Part shown: one piece after another, positions 36,862 through 45,715 of the stretch
Position numbering within the stretch: the first letter of the stretch is position 1
Layout: every line of letters begins with the position of its first letter
Source of the DNA: Schizochytrium sp. CCTCC M209059
Lineage: Eukaryota; Sar; Bigyra; Thraustochytrida; Thraustochytriidae
Length of the DNA stretch: 64,000 nt
Direction: 5' to 3'
Assembly: GCA_000818945.1 (NCBI GenBank)
Contig: KN805389.1
Span: 62,001-126,000, forward strand
Notes under the pieces: model-generated
Database searches by the model: none
What the model saw: the letters and a program-made list of their open reading frames with translations, nothing else
Told to the model about the DNA's origin: nothing
Position numbers and translations under genes: made by a program

Positions 36862-37076
36862 ACTTGTTGCTCTTGTTCTTCTCCTTGTAGGGGCCTAGTT
36901 GCTCCCGGGGAGGGAGCCGTCAACATTCAACGTGCGCCAGAACACGAAGGAGAAGGAGGAGGAGAAGAAGCAGCAGCTACTGCGTGCCGACTCGGGGCGC
37001 GCAAGCGGAGCCTGCTTCTGAGCTGGGCTGAGCTACGACGCGCGACTCCGCGGGGGAAGGGGGGGGGGGGGACGAG

Positions 37077-39428
37077 ATGGCCGAGAGCGGCGGCGCGACG
37101 CAGCGCGAGCGCGGCGCGGCGGCAGCGCGATTCTGGCGCGAGTTCGACCTCGAGGGCCTGCGTCAGAAGCTGGACAAGTCGGAAATTGAGATCTCGGAGC
37201 ACGTTGAGCGCAGCGTGCTCTCGCGGAAACGTCTCGCGCAGGACACCAAGGCCTTCCGCAAGCTCACCGACGCGGATGACAAGCTAAAGAAGCTTGGACC
37301 TCTTCTCCGTGGATATCAGGAGGACATTGACCGTCTCACCAAACGTGCGCGATTTGCGGAAACCTCCTTCCTTGAGCTTTACAAGAGGCTCTTTGACGCC
37401 CCGGACCCGACTGATCTGCTCGAAACTCTCGCCGAGGACGACGTCGATAGTCTGCGTGAGGAAAATGAGCGGCTCCGCGTAGAGCTCCAAGATTACGAAG
37501 AAGAATTTGCCGCCTTGCAGAACCAAGACATCACCATTCGCAGGCTCGAAAAGGAGCTTGAAGACCTACGCGCCTCTTCCCAGGCATCTCTCCAGCAAGC
37601 GCTCGATTCCAAAGAGGCAGATCTTGCACTCGAAGCTGAGACCAAAGCCACAGAAGCCGAAAACCAGGCACGTCGTGCTCAAGAGGCCCTGGAAGCAGAA
37701 ACGGCTCGTCTGGCCGAGCTCCAAGAAACCCTCGACCGGAGTCAAGAAGAGGTCTTTCAGTTGCGAACAACTATTGAAGAAACAGAGGCAGCGCGTCAGG
37801 CAGAGGCTGACATTGTCACAGAAGACCTCGCGCGCGCCAACGCTCGTATTGCTGACCTCGAGTTGCAGCTTCGCGAATCATCAACTCGCGGTGCATCGCC
37901 TTCAACTGCTTCGGCGCCCAAGGCAGCAGCTGGGGACGAGGAGTTCGGCAGTCTAGGTCTTTCGGGCAAGGATCGCGAGCGTGTTCTCGAGCTCGAGGAT
38001 GAATTGGTTCGAAAGGGCGAAGTCGAGGAATCTTTGCGGGATCAAATTGTCGCAATGCAGCGTGAGGCTCGCGAGGTCGCGCTTGCGCATGAGAGCGCCG
38101 TCAAGGAGAATGACAAGGAACTGGGCCGCATCAAAGACAGGCTTTTCCGCGCAAAGGCTCAAATCAAGGAGCTGCCCACCAAAAAGGCTTACGATCAGCT
38201 CCGGCGTCAAGTGGAGCTCTTACAGGCCGTTGATATCGAAGGCGAGGCGGATGGACGTCCGTCATCCCCCGCGGGTTCTGACGCCAACGCAGCCGATTCC
38301 ACTGACGGCGGTTTTAACAGTCGAGTGTTGGTGCTTAAACGCATACGCAAGCTCGAGGCAACGGCAGCGAGCCTCCGTGTACAACTCGACGACGAAAAGA
38401 ATGCACGCGTTCTTGCAGAGACGCAACGGAAGCAAGCCGAGGATGACGCGCAGGATTTGCGAAACGAGCTTACGCAGCTCGAAGAGGAGTCGAAGTCGAA
38501 GGCAAGCTTTCGCCGGCGCCGCAGCTCAACCGACAGCTTCAAACACCACAGTAACCAGTTCGGCGAGGAGAGAAGCTCGGGGGCCAAGAGGTCTCCCCAA
38601 AATAGTATCGATGCTGCGAATCCTGACTCAGTAGGTGCCCACGAAGCTGGAGGCGCAGAGACTGCGGCCGATTTGCTTCTGGCCGCAACGGAAGAGATCG
38701 ACTTCGATGCAGGTGCTCTAGAAAAGAAGAGCAACAACTACAATGACAATGGCAACGCTGCTTCTGCAGGCTCCGTGCTGAGTATTGTACAGGGGCAGCG
38801 CAACGAATTTCGGAAGCGCATGCTTGAGCTTGAGACTGCGCGAGACCAACTAGCTTCAAAGCTCGCACATGCGGAGCAAGATAAGGAGACCTTGCGCGCA
38901 GACAATGTGAATCTCTTGGAAAAAATCCGATATCTTCAGACTTACGGTGGAGGGCAGAGCTCGCAACACGCTCACCACGAAGATGACGAGAGCGCAGGGC
39001 GCATTCATCCGAATCAGTGGGCAGAAGTTCGCGTCAATGTCGCCGCTAGTTTGCAGCAACGCTCTGGTTTCGGTGGCGCCTCTGCTGCAGAGATGTCAGA
39101 GGCCCGTTATCGCCAGGCCTACGAGAACAAGTTGAATCCCTTTTCGGACTTTTCTGCGCGGGAACGTCGGCGGAGATTGCACGGCCTCAATTTAGCTGAA
39201 CGCGTGACATACCAGGCCATGAGCTTTGTCGCTGCGAACAAGTACACGCGTCTTGGCGTCTTCGTCTATGTTTTAGCTCTTCATGCGCTTGTTTTCTTTG
39301 CGCTTTCCATGACCACAACGGGTGGTTGTCTTGACGCTGCCACTCCTGGCGACACCCTTTTGATGGGAAGTCCTCCGGGTAACGATATAGTGGGCCGCGG
39401 GTCTGATTTTCGCCCACCAGATGCCTAA
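37077..39428 (+). CDS. CASP: Golgi coiled-coil protein CASP
   Basis: 783 residues. FWREFDLEGLRQKLDK at about residue 21 and the FRKLTDADDKLKKLGPLL segment match the CASP/CUX1 N-terminus. A long Glu/Ala/Leu-rich coiled coil follows (about 90-480). The CASP C-terminal domain includes NVNLLEKIRYLQTY, YENKLNPFSDFSARERRRR and one C-terminal membrane anchor near residues 730-755. CASP proteins are Golgi tethers (golgins) in retrograde traffic that bind other golgins and small GTPases. A short 25-residue tail lies beyond the anchor. The start at 37077 follows a poly-G run (37058-37070) and gives the expected N-terminus. It is convergent with the ALG5-like gene. Confidence 0.9.
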   Translation: MAESGGATQRERGAAAARFWREFDLEGLRQKLDKSEIEISEHVERSVLSRKRLAQDTKAFRKLTDADDKLKKLGPLLRGYQEDIDRLTKRARFAETSFLELYKRLFDAPDPTDLLETLAEDDVDSLREENERLRVELQDYEEEFAALQNQDITIRRLEKELEDLRASSQASLQQALDSKEADLALEAETKATEAENQARRAQEALEAETARLAELQETLDRSQEEVFQLRTTIEETEAARQAEADIVTEDLARANARIADLELQLRESSTRGASPSTASAPKAAAGDEEFGSLGLSGKDRERVLELEDELVRKGEVEESLRDQIVAMQREAREVALAHESAVKENDKELGRIKDRLFRAKAQIKELPTKKAYDQLRRQVELLQAVDIEGEADGRPSSPAGSDANAADSTDGGFNSRVLVLKRIRKLEATAASLRVQLDDEKNARVLAETQRKQAEDDAQDLRNELTQLEEESKSKASFRRRRSSTDSFKHHSNQFGEERSSGAKRSPQNSIDAANPDSVGAHEAGGAETAADLLLAATEEIDFDAGALEKKSNNYNDNGNAASAGSVLSIVQGQRNEFRKRMLELETARDQLASKLAHAEQDKETLRADNVNLLEKIRYLQTYGGGQSSQHAHHEDDESAGRIHPNQWAEVRVNVAASLQQRSGFGGASAAEMSEARYRQAYENKLNPFSDFSARERRRRLHGLNLAERVTYQAMSFVAANKYTRLGVFVYVLALHALVFFALSMTTTGGCLDAATPGDTLLMGSPPGNDIVGRGSDFRPPDA

Positions 39429-39481
39429 TCAAACAAAGAAATGATGCAATGTACAAAGTAGTGCTGGCCGGAGTTCTCACG

Positions 39482-39517
<36 letters not shown>

Positions 39518-39869
39518 CACAATCTTCATGCTTGGCTTTTAGCTTCTTTTTAACTACGTATATCGTGTCTGAAATCGCGCGTTTTTCCCATTTTAGAATT
39601 AGTTCTGTTGAAATAATGATGCCAAGTTTGAGGGCCTTTGTTTGCCTGCACCAACTGATAACAGTGCTTTCTGCGAAACAGCCTTGAACTTCGCGAAGAG
39701 GTAAAAATATGGAGTGTATTGGAACAACCGCACACAGCTGCAGCGAGCTGAAATTTTTGCTAAAAGCTAGAACGAGAATGTAGGCCCAGATGTATTGTAT
39801 GCTTTTGCTTGCGGCCCAGCTGAGGCTCATGCACGGGGCGATCCGCGTCGAGGCACCAAGACATGCGCT
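39429..39869. other. Convergent spacer with (GCTG)n tract
   Basis: 441 bp between the stops of CASP and the ALG5-like gene. A GGCTGGCTGG run at 39481-39517 lies just beyond the CASP stop. Nothing coding is supported. Confidence 0.6.
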
Positions 39870-41036
39870 TTACCACAAATTGAGCTTTCGTAGTACGACC
39901 ATGATCAGAGTATCGCGAGCACACTCGGCAGAAATGTTTGCAGGGGGAATACAATCTTGTAGAGACGTCCATTGGACAGCGCGCTCGACAACGGGAATGC
40001 CGAATCGTCGGGCGAGAACAAGACGTTCGCAGGCGGCTGCCGGGGTATCGAGGCGCTCCCGCAAAAAGACGCGCTGGGCTGCGAGCCGTGAATAGAGCTG
40101 AAATGGACACAAAGGGTCGTAAATGTCTCGCGCGCAAAACATTTGAAAGATCACTTGAAAGATGCGCCAGGCAACCTCGCAAGCGAGTGAGGGTGCTTGC
40201 GAAGTTTGACCTTGGCGATGCTCCAGCGTCGATGATGCCATGTCTGCAGGCGCCGGGTTAGCACTCCCTGCATCGCCAGAGTCGGCGTCCATTCCGGACA
40301 CCTTTGTGGCCCCGCGCGAACGCAAGTCAAGTTGCATATGAGCGCGACTGCCCAGTACAATGCCCTCACCCTGCAAAGAAGTCATTGCTGATTCAAGACG
40401 ATCGAACTCGCTGAGTCTTACAAAGCCCTCCGCGCCTGCAACGAGGATATATTTGCCGCGCGTGCGAAGAACACCCTTGCGGATCGCGGCCCCGTCGTCG
40501 TGCCTGTATCGCAGACGCAGAATGCGGACCACATTGGCGCCATACTTGTGCACAAATCGGGTCGCCGCGCTTGCGGTAAAATCATGGCTGGCATTGTCGA
40601 CGACGATAATCTCAAAGCCGAATGATGCCTGAGTGAGCTGGCGATGTTGCAAATATGCAATAGTGTCATCGAGCATGACTGGCAGACGTGCTTCTTCATC
40701 GCATGCAAGGAGAACTACGGAGAGGACAATCTTGTCGTTCGCGAGGGCGGAAAGCGAGGGAAATTCGGCTACTTCACCTTCCTTCTCCGTTGCGAAGTGG
40801 TCTTCGTCGAGGCTGGCGACGCGGCGTGAAAGCAAGAGTCGAAGTCTTCGCTGCCAAAATGCAAGGCCTCCGGTAAGAGGGGCCAAACACCACCACGTGG
40901 AAATGATGGTGAGAGCAAGCACCACACTCACGCCCACTGTCACTGCCATGCGCAGGCCTGCGAGCTCTGGCCCACCCGAAGCGAGGAGCTCCGCAGGCAA
41001 GCCTTGGCCTCCATGACGGCCGAAGCTTGTCGTCAT
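39870..41036 (-). CDS. ALG5-like glycosyltransferase lacking the Asp motif
   Basis: 388 residues with one N-terminal membrane helix (about 30-55), then a GT-A fold of family 2 in the order of dolichyl-phosphate beta-glucosyltransferase (ALG5). LSVVLLACDEEARLPVML, IIVVDNASHD, KYGANVVRILRL, GAAIRKGVLRTRGKYILVA, LGSRAHMQ, YDPLCPFQLYSR and VVERAVQWT each align with ALG5 blocks. ALG5 makes Dol-P-Glc at the ER for N-glycan glucosylation. Here the metal-binding D-A-D of ALG5 reads G201-A202-E203, the glycine-rich RGKGGA segment reads HDDGAA, and a Ser/Ala-rich insert (about 245-285) interrupts the domain. It is either a diverged enzyme or a pseudoenzyme, so I give no symbol. Confidence 0.75.
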   Translation of the reverse strand: MTTSFGRHGGQGLPAELLASGGPELAGLRMAVTVGVSVVLALTIISTWWCLAPLTGGLAFWQRRLRLLLSRRVASLDEDHFATEKEGEVAEFPSLSALANDKIVLSVVLLACDEEARLPVMLDDTIAYLQHRQLTQASFGFEIIVVDNASHDFTASAATRFVHKYGANVVRILRLRYRHDDGAAIRKGVLRTRGKYILVAGAEGFVRLSEFDRLESAMTSLQGEGIVLGSRAHMQLDLRSRGATKVSGMDADSGDAGSANPAPADMASSTLEHRQGQTSQAPSLACEVAWRIFQVIFQMFCARDIYDPLCPFQLYSRLAAQRVFLRERLDTPAAACERLVLARRFGIPVVERAVQWTSLQDCIPPANISAECARDTLIMVVLRKLNLW

Positions 41037-41631
41037 TGCTTGGGCTGTCCTCTCGCACAGCGATCAAGCAAGCAAGCACGCAAACAAGTCGATCGGCCAC
41101 CCACGCAATATCAAGCAAGTACGCACGCAACCAAGCGTGTTGCCACCCGCTGGCCACTAGCCGCGAGGTTTTTGTTCTTGCCGCTTTTGCGGCAGCGGGA
41201 TTTGATTTGCTATTATTTGTAATCTTTTTTACTTGGTGGTGGTGGCGGTTGGGGCCACCACAGGCCAGGCCACTTTTATTTTATTTTTGTTGCCGCTTCT
41301 TCTTCTTCTGGTGCTGATTTTTATTAGCTGTCAATTGAATGCAGGACGCAATCGGCCGTGGCCTGAGTTCACACATCTCTCAGCGTCTCAATGCCAAGGT
41401 AATTGTCCAGAGTGATGTTGATTCAGGCTGTTCATCAAGCCCGCGAATTGCCCTTTTTTTCGTGCGCGCACAAGAACAGTCAATGCAGCCTACAACGCAA
41501 GAAAGACATTGAGCTTTTCTTTACTAATTTAAGTGCAAGGGCTGAGACGGGCAGCAAAAAGGATGAAACATCACGGTTGGAAAAAGGCCAAATGATTTTA
41601 ACTTTTGTAGTCTGACAATTGCAAATTCAAA
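41037..41631. other. Spacer upstream of the ALG5-like gene
   Basis: 595 bp between two reverse-strand genes. It has a T-rich stretch and a CAAGCAAGCAAGCACGCAAAC run (41066-41086) near the ALG5-like start. No gene is seen. Confidence 0.55.
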
Positions 41632-43218
41632 TCAGGGCTTGGGCTGCAGAGAGCCGAATGTAGAGGCGGGCCATTTCCGATTGTACCATTCGAGGATCTC
41701 AAGCACGTCGTCAGGAACAGTGGCCTTATCGAGCAAATGAAGCGGAAGGTAAGCCTGGACAATTTGCGCTCGGGGGTGAAGCCACATGTCGGGTCTAATC
41801 CATGCACAATTGTTGGGGTCGTTTGGCGCGTGAAACCACTTTTTCGGGCACTTGTGACGCCAGTAGTGCTCGATCTCAAACTCGCGAAACTCCATTCGGA
41901 ACTGGCCGTTGCCGAGATCTGCATAGATGACGGGGAAGAAAGGCCAATAGCAGTCCGGAATACGGAAAATGTGCTTCGGGGCAATGTACGTGACGAGCTC
42001 CTTGAGATGCGCTTCTACAAAGGGATAGTTCTCCGTAATCCTAAAGTAGTAGGACTCGACCATGCCGCGCAGCACCTTGGCAGCAATGTTGCGGCCCAGG
42101 ATAAAATTGTGGTCCGAGTAACCGAGCGGATACGAGGCCAGAACGCACTGGGGCGTGCCAAATGAGTCGCGATCGAACTCGGGAGGCATGAGAAAGGGAC
42201 TGAAGGCAAAGGTGTCGTCGCGAAGACGAAAGATGACATCAAAGAAGGAGTTGCGTGCGAGCTCGAGCTCCTCAATGTAAATCATGGCTTTGCGGAAGTT
42301 ACGAAAGGTGTCCTGCTGCGCACCGGCCCACTGATTGTAGCCATCGGCCTTGAAGGACGGCTGGTACACCACAAGACCATCGTTCTCCTGATGAATCAAG
42401 ACGATGCGCCAGGGCACGAGCGTGTTGGATCCGCGAGCCTTGGCATTAAAGGTGAGAATTTTGCGGTAGACGTGGCGACGGCCCTGGCGCATTTCGGATT
42501 TCTCCTCGAGATCGATCGAGGATGCCTTTGCGCCCGGTACACAGCGGAGAACCCACTCGTGCAAGTAGTTGGCATCCCACGAGGTGATTTCGTAAGGGCT
42601 CGGCCAGCGCGGAAGCTGCATGGACTCCATCTTGACGAATACCTTGACAAAGAGGAGGACTTCGATGTCATACCGCGCCATCTGGGGTTCCATAACATTG
42701 AGAATCTTGCTTTCGAGCTCAAGGCGAGACATCTGGCCCGTGACGAGAAAAAGAAGCTTTTCCTTTTGCCCAAAACGGGGCGCTCGCAGTCTCGATGAGA
42801 TCGCGTGTGGGTTCCACAAGTTCTGTTTGTCAAAACCCTGGTGACCGTCATCATTGTCCTCAAAAACAACCTCTTGGATGCGCGAGTCTGGGAACTCGCC
42901 AACTGCCGGATGCCGGGTGCGCTTTCCGTTAGCGTCACGAGGCGCTTGCTTTTCGGGCTGAGGCTCGTGCGGGAGACCCTTTGGACGGTAGTGCTTTTGC
43001 GTGTAGACGATCTCGCTCTCCTGGCGAAAGGGCGGCGGAGTACGGGGCGTCTGCACAGTGTGCGTTAGAGGAATGAAATCCTTATTCAGCCGAGACGACA
43101 TGGCAGAGGAGATCATCATGAGCAGCACGAAGAGCATGCAAAACCCGGCTCCTAGCGCGCGCTTGTCCCGCATGAGGCGCTCCATCGGGCTCGTGGCCTT
43201 GTCCTTGTATCCGAGCAT
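41632..43218 (-). CDS. Type II membrane protein with a lumenal glycosyltransferase-like region
   Basis: 528 residues. A short basic cytosolic tail (MLGYKDKATSPMERLMRDKR) precedes one hydrophobic anchor (about 23-43), then a Pro/Lys-rich stem and a large soluble domain with few linkers. That order is standard for Golgi glycosyltransferases. The soluble part opens with a strand-like KLLFLVTGQMSRLELE and contains FFDVIFRLRDDTFAF, an Asp-Asp motif in the place where such enzymes bind nucleotide sugar and metal, and later SYPLGYSDHNFILGR. I do not recognise a named family. Stramenopile and algal genomes carry many such orphan transferases. A glycosyltransferase role is inferred from layout and the RLRDD motif only. 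It is divergent from the COA7-like gene, 590 bp apart. Confidence 0.5.
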   Translation of the reverse strand: MLGYKDKATSPMERLMRDKRALGAGFCMLFVLLMMISSAMSSRLNKDFIPLTHTVQTPRTPPPFRQESEIVYTQKHYRPKGLPHEPQPEKQAPRDANGKRTRHPAVGEFPDSRIQEVVFEDNDDGHQGFDKQNLWNPHAISSRLRAPRFGQKEKLLFLVTGQMSRLELESKILNVMEPQMARYDIEVLLFVKVFVKMESMQLPRWPSPYEITSWDANYLHEWVLRCVPGAKASSIDLEEKSEMRQGRRHVYRKILTFNAKARGSNTLVPWRIVLIHQENDGLVVYQPSFKADGYNQWAGAQQDTFRNFRKAMIYIEELELARNSFFDVIFRLRDDTFAFSPFLMPPEFDRDSFGTPQCVLASYPLGYSDHNFILGRNIAAKVLRGMVESYYFRITENYPFVEAHLKELVTYIAPKHIFRIPDCYWPFFPVIYADLGNGQFRMEFREFEIEHYWRHKCPKKWFHAPNDPNNCAWIRPDMWLHPRAQIVQAYLPLHLLDKATVPDDVLEILEWYNRKWPASTFGSLQPKP

Positions 43219-43808
43219 CGTTCTTGCTCGCGGTAGACCAATCCTTCGTATTCACGACTTGCTGTTTCTTGAACACCAACCAAGGAAGAGCGAGCAGCTC
43301 TTCGGCAAGGGCCGCGGCGCTAAAGAAGCCGCGATCGCACTCGATCGCACTAGACGCGCTCTCGTGCTGCCTGCGACAGCCAGGTCGCGGTGCACGCAGC
43401 GAGCGGGCTGGGCTCGTTGCGGCACGCTTTTTGCCTCAGTGACTTGACTTGACTGCAAACGAGGCCATTTCTCCCGTAAATCCGGGGTGCTGGCCCTTGA
43501 CTTTGGCGGGAAAACGGGATCTTGGACCCCGATGGTGTATATGCAACCAACCGGCCTGTTTGCTGTGAAGCTTTTCCAAACTCACTCTCACAATCCATTG
43601 GGTCGCGACGGGCCGCGACAGTAGCGCGTGTTGGTCGTTGCAGAGGCGCCGACCCCGATCGCCTGTCTGCCTGTCTGTCTGCCTGCCTGCCGGCCTGTCT
43701 GCCTGCCTGCGTGCGCAGAGTGAACGAGCGTTTTTGTCTGTCTCGAGACAGAGAAGCCTGAAGAAAGCGTCGAGGGTTCGCAGTCTAGTCTACAAAGCAC
43801 GCAGGATC
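43219..43808. other. Divergent spacer with (CTGY)n tract
   Basis: 590 bp between two start codons. A CTGT/CTGC tetramer tract at 43662-43722 precedes the COA7-like ATG by about 90 bp. The frame through it is open but translates as low-complexity Cys/Leu/Ser and is not counted as coding. Confidence 0.6.
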
Positions 43809-44489
43809 ATGGTGGACGTGCCAAAGGACAACGACGCCCTGCGACAAAAGTACTGGGATGACAAACGCGTAGAATTCGAGCAAGGCTGCAATCAAGGAAA
43901 TGCAGGCGCGTGCTTTAGTCTTGGCGAGTGGTACCAGCTATTGCAACGCGACTTGACCAAAGCAGCCGAAATCTTCGAGGAGACTTGCGAGAAGAAACAG
44001 CACGGAAACTCGTGCTTTTCGCTCGCGCAGCTGTACAAGGGCCGCGTTCTCGGTAAAGACGAGGCTGAACAAAAAGCCAAGTCGTTTGAGCTCACAGATC
44101 GCGCCTGCGAGTACGGTAACTCGCAAGCGTGTTCAGCCATCGCAAGCCACTATCTCTACGGATTTGGGTGTGACAAGGACGTGCCCAAGGCGCAGCAACT
44201 CTTCGAGAACGCTTGCGAGGAAAACGATCCAATTGCTTGCTTCAAGCTCGGACGGCTCTTTCTCGATGGCGAGCGCAAGCACCACGTACCCCGCGACGCT
44301 CCCAGAGCTTTTACTTATATGAAGAAGGCCTGCGATCTTGGTCATCCGAACGGATGCCAAGTGCTTGCTGTCATGTACCGCAAGGGCGACGGCGTGAAGA
44401 AGGACATGAAGCTCTTTGATCATTACCGTCAACTTACCCTCGACATTGTGAAGCAGACAGGGGAGCGTATGGGCGCCGAAGTGGTGTAA
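43809..44489 (+). CDS. COA7: Sel1-repeat protein, COA7-like (cytochrome oxidase assembly)
   Basis: 226 residues from the ATG at 43809. The frame is open further upstream only through a simple repeat. Four to five Sel1-like repeats contain paired Cys residues: GCNQGNAGACFSLGEWY, CEKKQHGNSCFSLAQLY, CEYGNSQACSAIASHYLYG, CEENDPIACFKLGRLFLDG and CDLGHPNGCQVLAVMYRKGD. Cys pairs about 9-11 residues apart in each repeat are the COA7/RESA1 pattern, where disulfides form in the mitochondrial intermembrane space through the MIA40 route. COA7 supports complex IV assembly and binds heme in human. The final repeat KACDLGHPNGC matches human COA7 closely. No presequence is present, as expected for a MIA40 substrate. 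Other Cys-rich Sel1 proteins are the alternative. Confidence 0.75.
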   Translation: MVDVPKDNDALRQKYWDDKRVEFEQGCNQGNAGACFSLGEWYQLLQRDLTKAAEIFEETCEKKQHGNSCFSLAQLYKGRVLGKDEAEQKAKSFELTDRACEYGNSQACSAIASHYLYGFGCDKDVPKAQQLFENACEENDPIACFKLGRLFLDGERKHHVPRDAPRAFTYMKKACDLGHPNGCQVLAVMYRKGDGVKKDMKLFDHYRQLTLDIVKQTGERMGAEVV

Positions 44490-45715
44490 AAAGTCTTGTT
44501 TCGCCGAGTTCCTAGCTGTGACTTCGGAAAGCTGTGCGTGTGGCACCGAATAGCCCTGAAACGTGGCACTAGGCCGTGTGAAGAGAAGGAAACAAGAATG
44601 TGAAAGCATACCTACCTTGCACATTTTCCGTCTTTGGCTACTACCCGCGAGAGCACATGACTCGATTGATGGACAATTTGATAGGCCTTCCTTTCGCGCG
44701 TCCCCCAAGGCACTTCAAATCTTAACATTCGATTCAATGTCTCGTTCCTTTTTTTTCTTTAGTCAGTCTAAGTTCAAGCAGCTACATCTCGCTATTGCAA
44801 ACAGGCACACAGACTATTATCATGTCTTGAGGGTAGGTAGGCTTACCACAATTTTCCAATGAATAAACAGAAACCTCTGCGATGGATAATCTGGCTCGTT
44901 GTGCCATCTCGTCCGAGTTTAAGTCTGTCAACAAGCCCAATCTCTTTTCGACCCTCTAATCCTTTTCTTGGTTTTAGAACTACTCGCATCAAGTGTCCCA
45001 TGGGTCACATCATCCCTCGCAACTCGAGATTCCCGGCCACGATACACCCGCGGCGAGGCCAGGCCAGGCCAGGCCAGGCCAGGCCAAACTGGCCTCGACC
45101 TAGACCTCAGTCAGGACCAAACCGCCAGGCCAGCCTTTCTGTCAACGTTTCGCGCGTTCGTCAAGAGAGGTAGGTGCCCATTGCTATGACTGCGAGTTCG
45201 ACCAGTGTGGGACGCAGAACAAAACAAACAGAGGCAGTTTAGGATCTCGCTCGTCGGCCCTGAATTGACAGAGAGCCTTGGACAAATACTTTTCTTCGCG
45301 CCTTGCAATCCTCGAGCGCGCGCGCAGAATCGAGACAAGGCGAGGCGAGACAGCCGGAGCCCGGGCGGGCGCTGCGTGCGTGCCGGCGGACCGTCTGCGC
45401 TGTGCGTCGAGCCCGACGCGCAGTCCCGCGCGCGCGGGGCGAGGGCTCGGACCTATCGAAGTAAGAGCCTGCGCGGCGCGGACGTGCTTTGCGTCCCCTC
45501 AAAGGCCTTGGGAGCCCAAGCGGGACCGCCAGAACCTCGCCAAGTCCTAACGCAAGACCGCGCTAAGAGGACAGCGTACAGAGGGCGGGCGAGCGGGCGG
45601 GAGGGCGGGCGGACGGACGGACAGACAGTCAGACAGACAGACAGACAGAGACTCGGGCGAGCGGACGCCGAGGCCTACGGTATCAGTCAAACTTGCAACC
45701 TGCGTTCAAGTTGAC
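44490..45715. other. Spacer with (GGCCA)n and (GACA)n tracts
   Basis: 1.23 kb with no supported gene. It contains a GGCCA pentamer run (45057-45087), a GC-rich region (about 45310-45600) and GGGC, GGAC and GACA tetramer tracts (about 45583-45651) ending about 65 bp before the next ATG. A 169-codon frame over the GC-rich part is low-complexity. Confidence 0.6.

Noticed and set aside
45205..45714. A 169-codon frame upstream of the eIF4E binder
   Set aside because: Low-complexity, GC-driven and ending in a tetramer repeat. No conserved segment.
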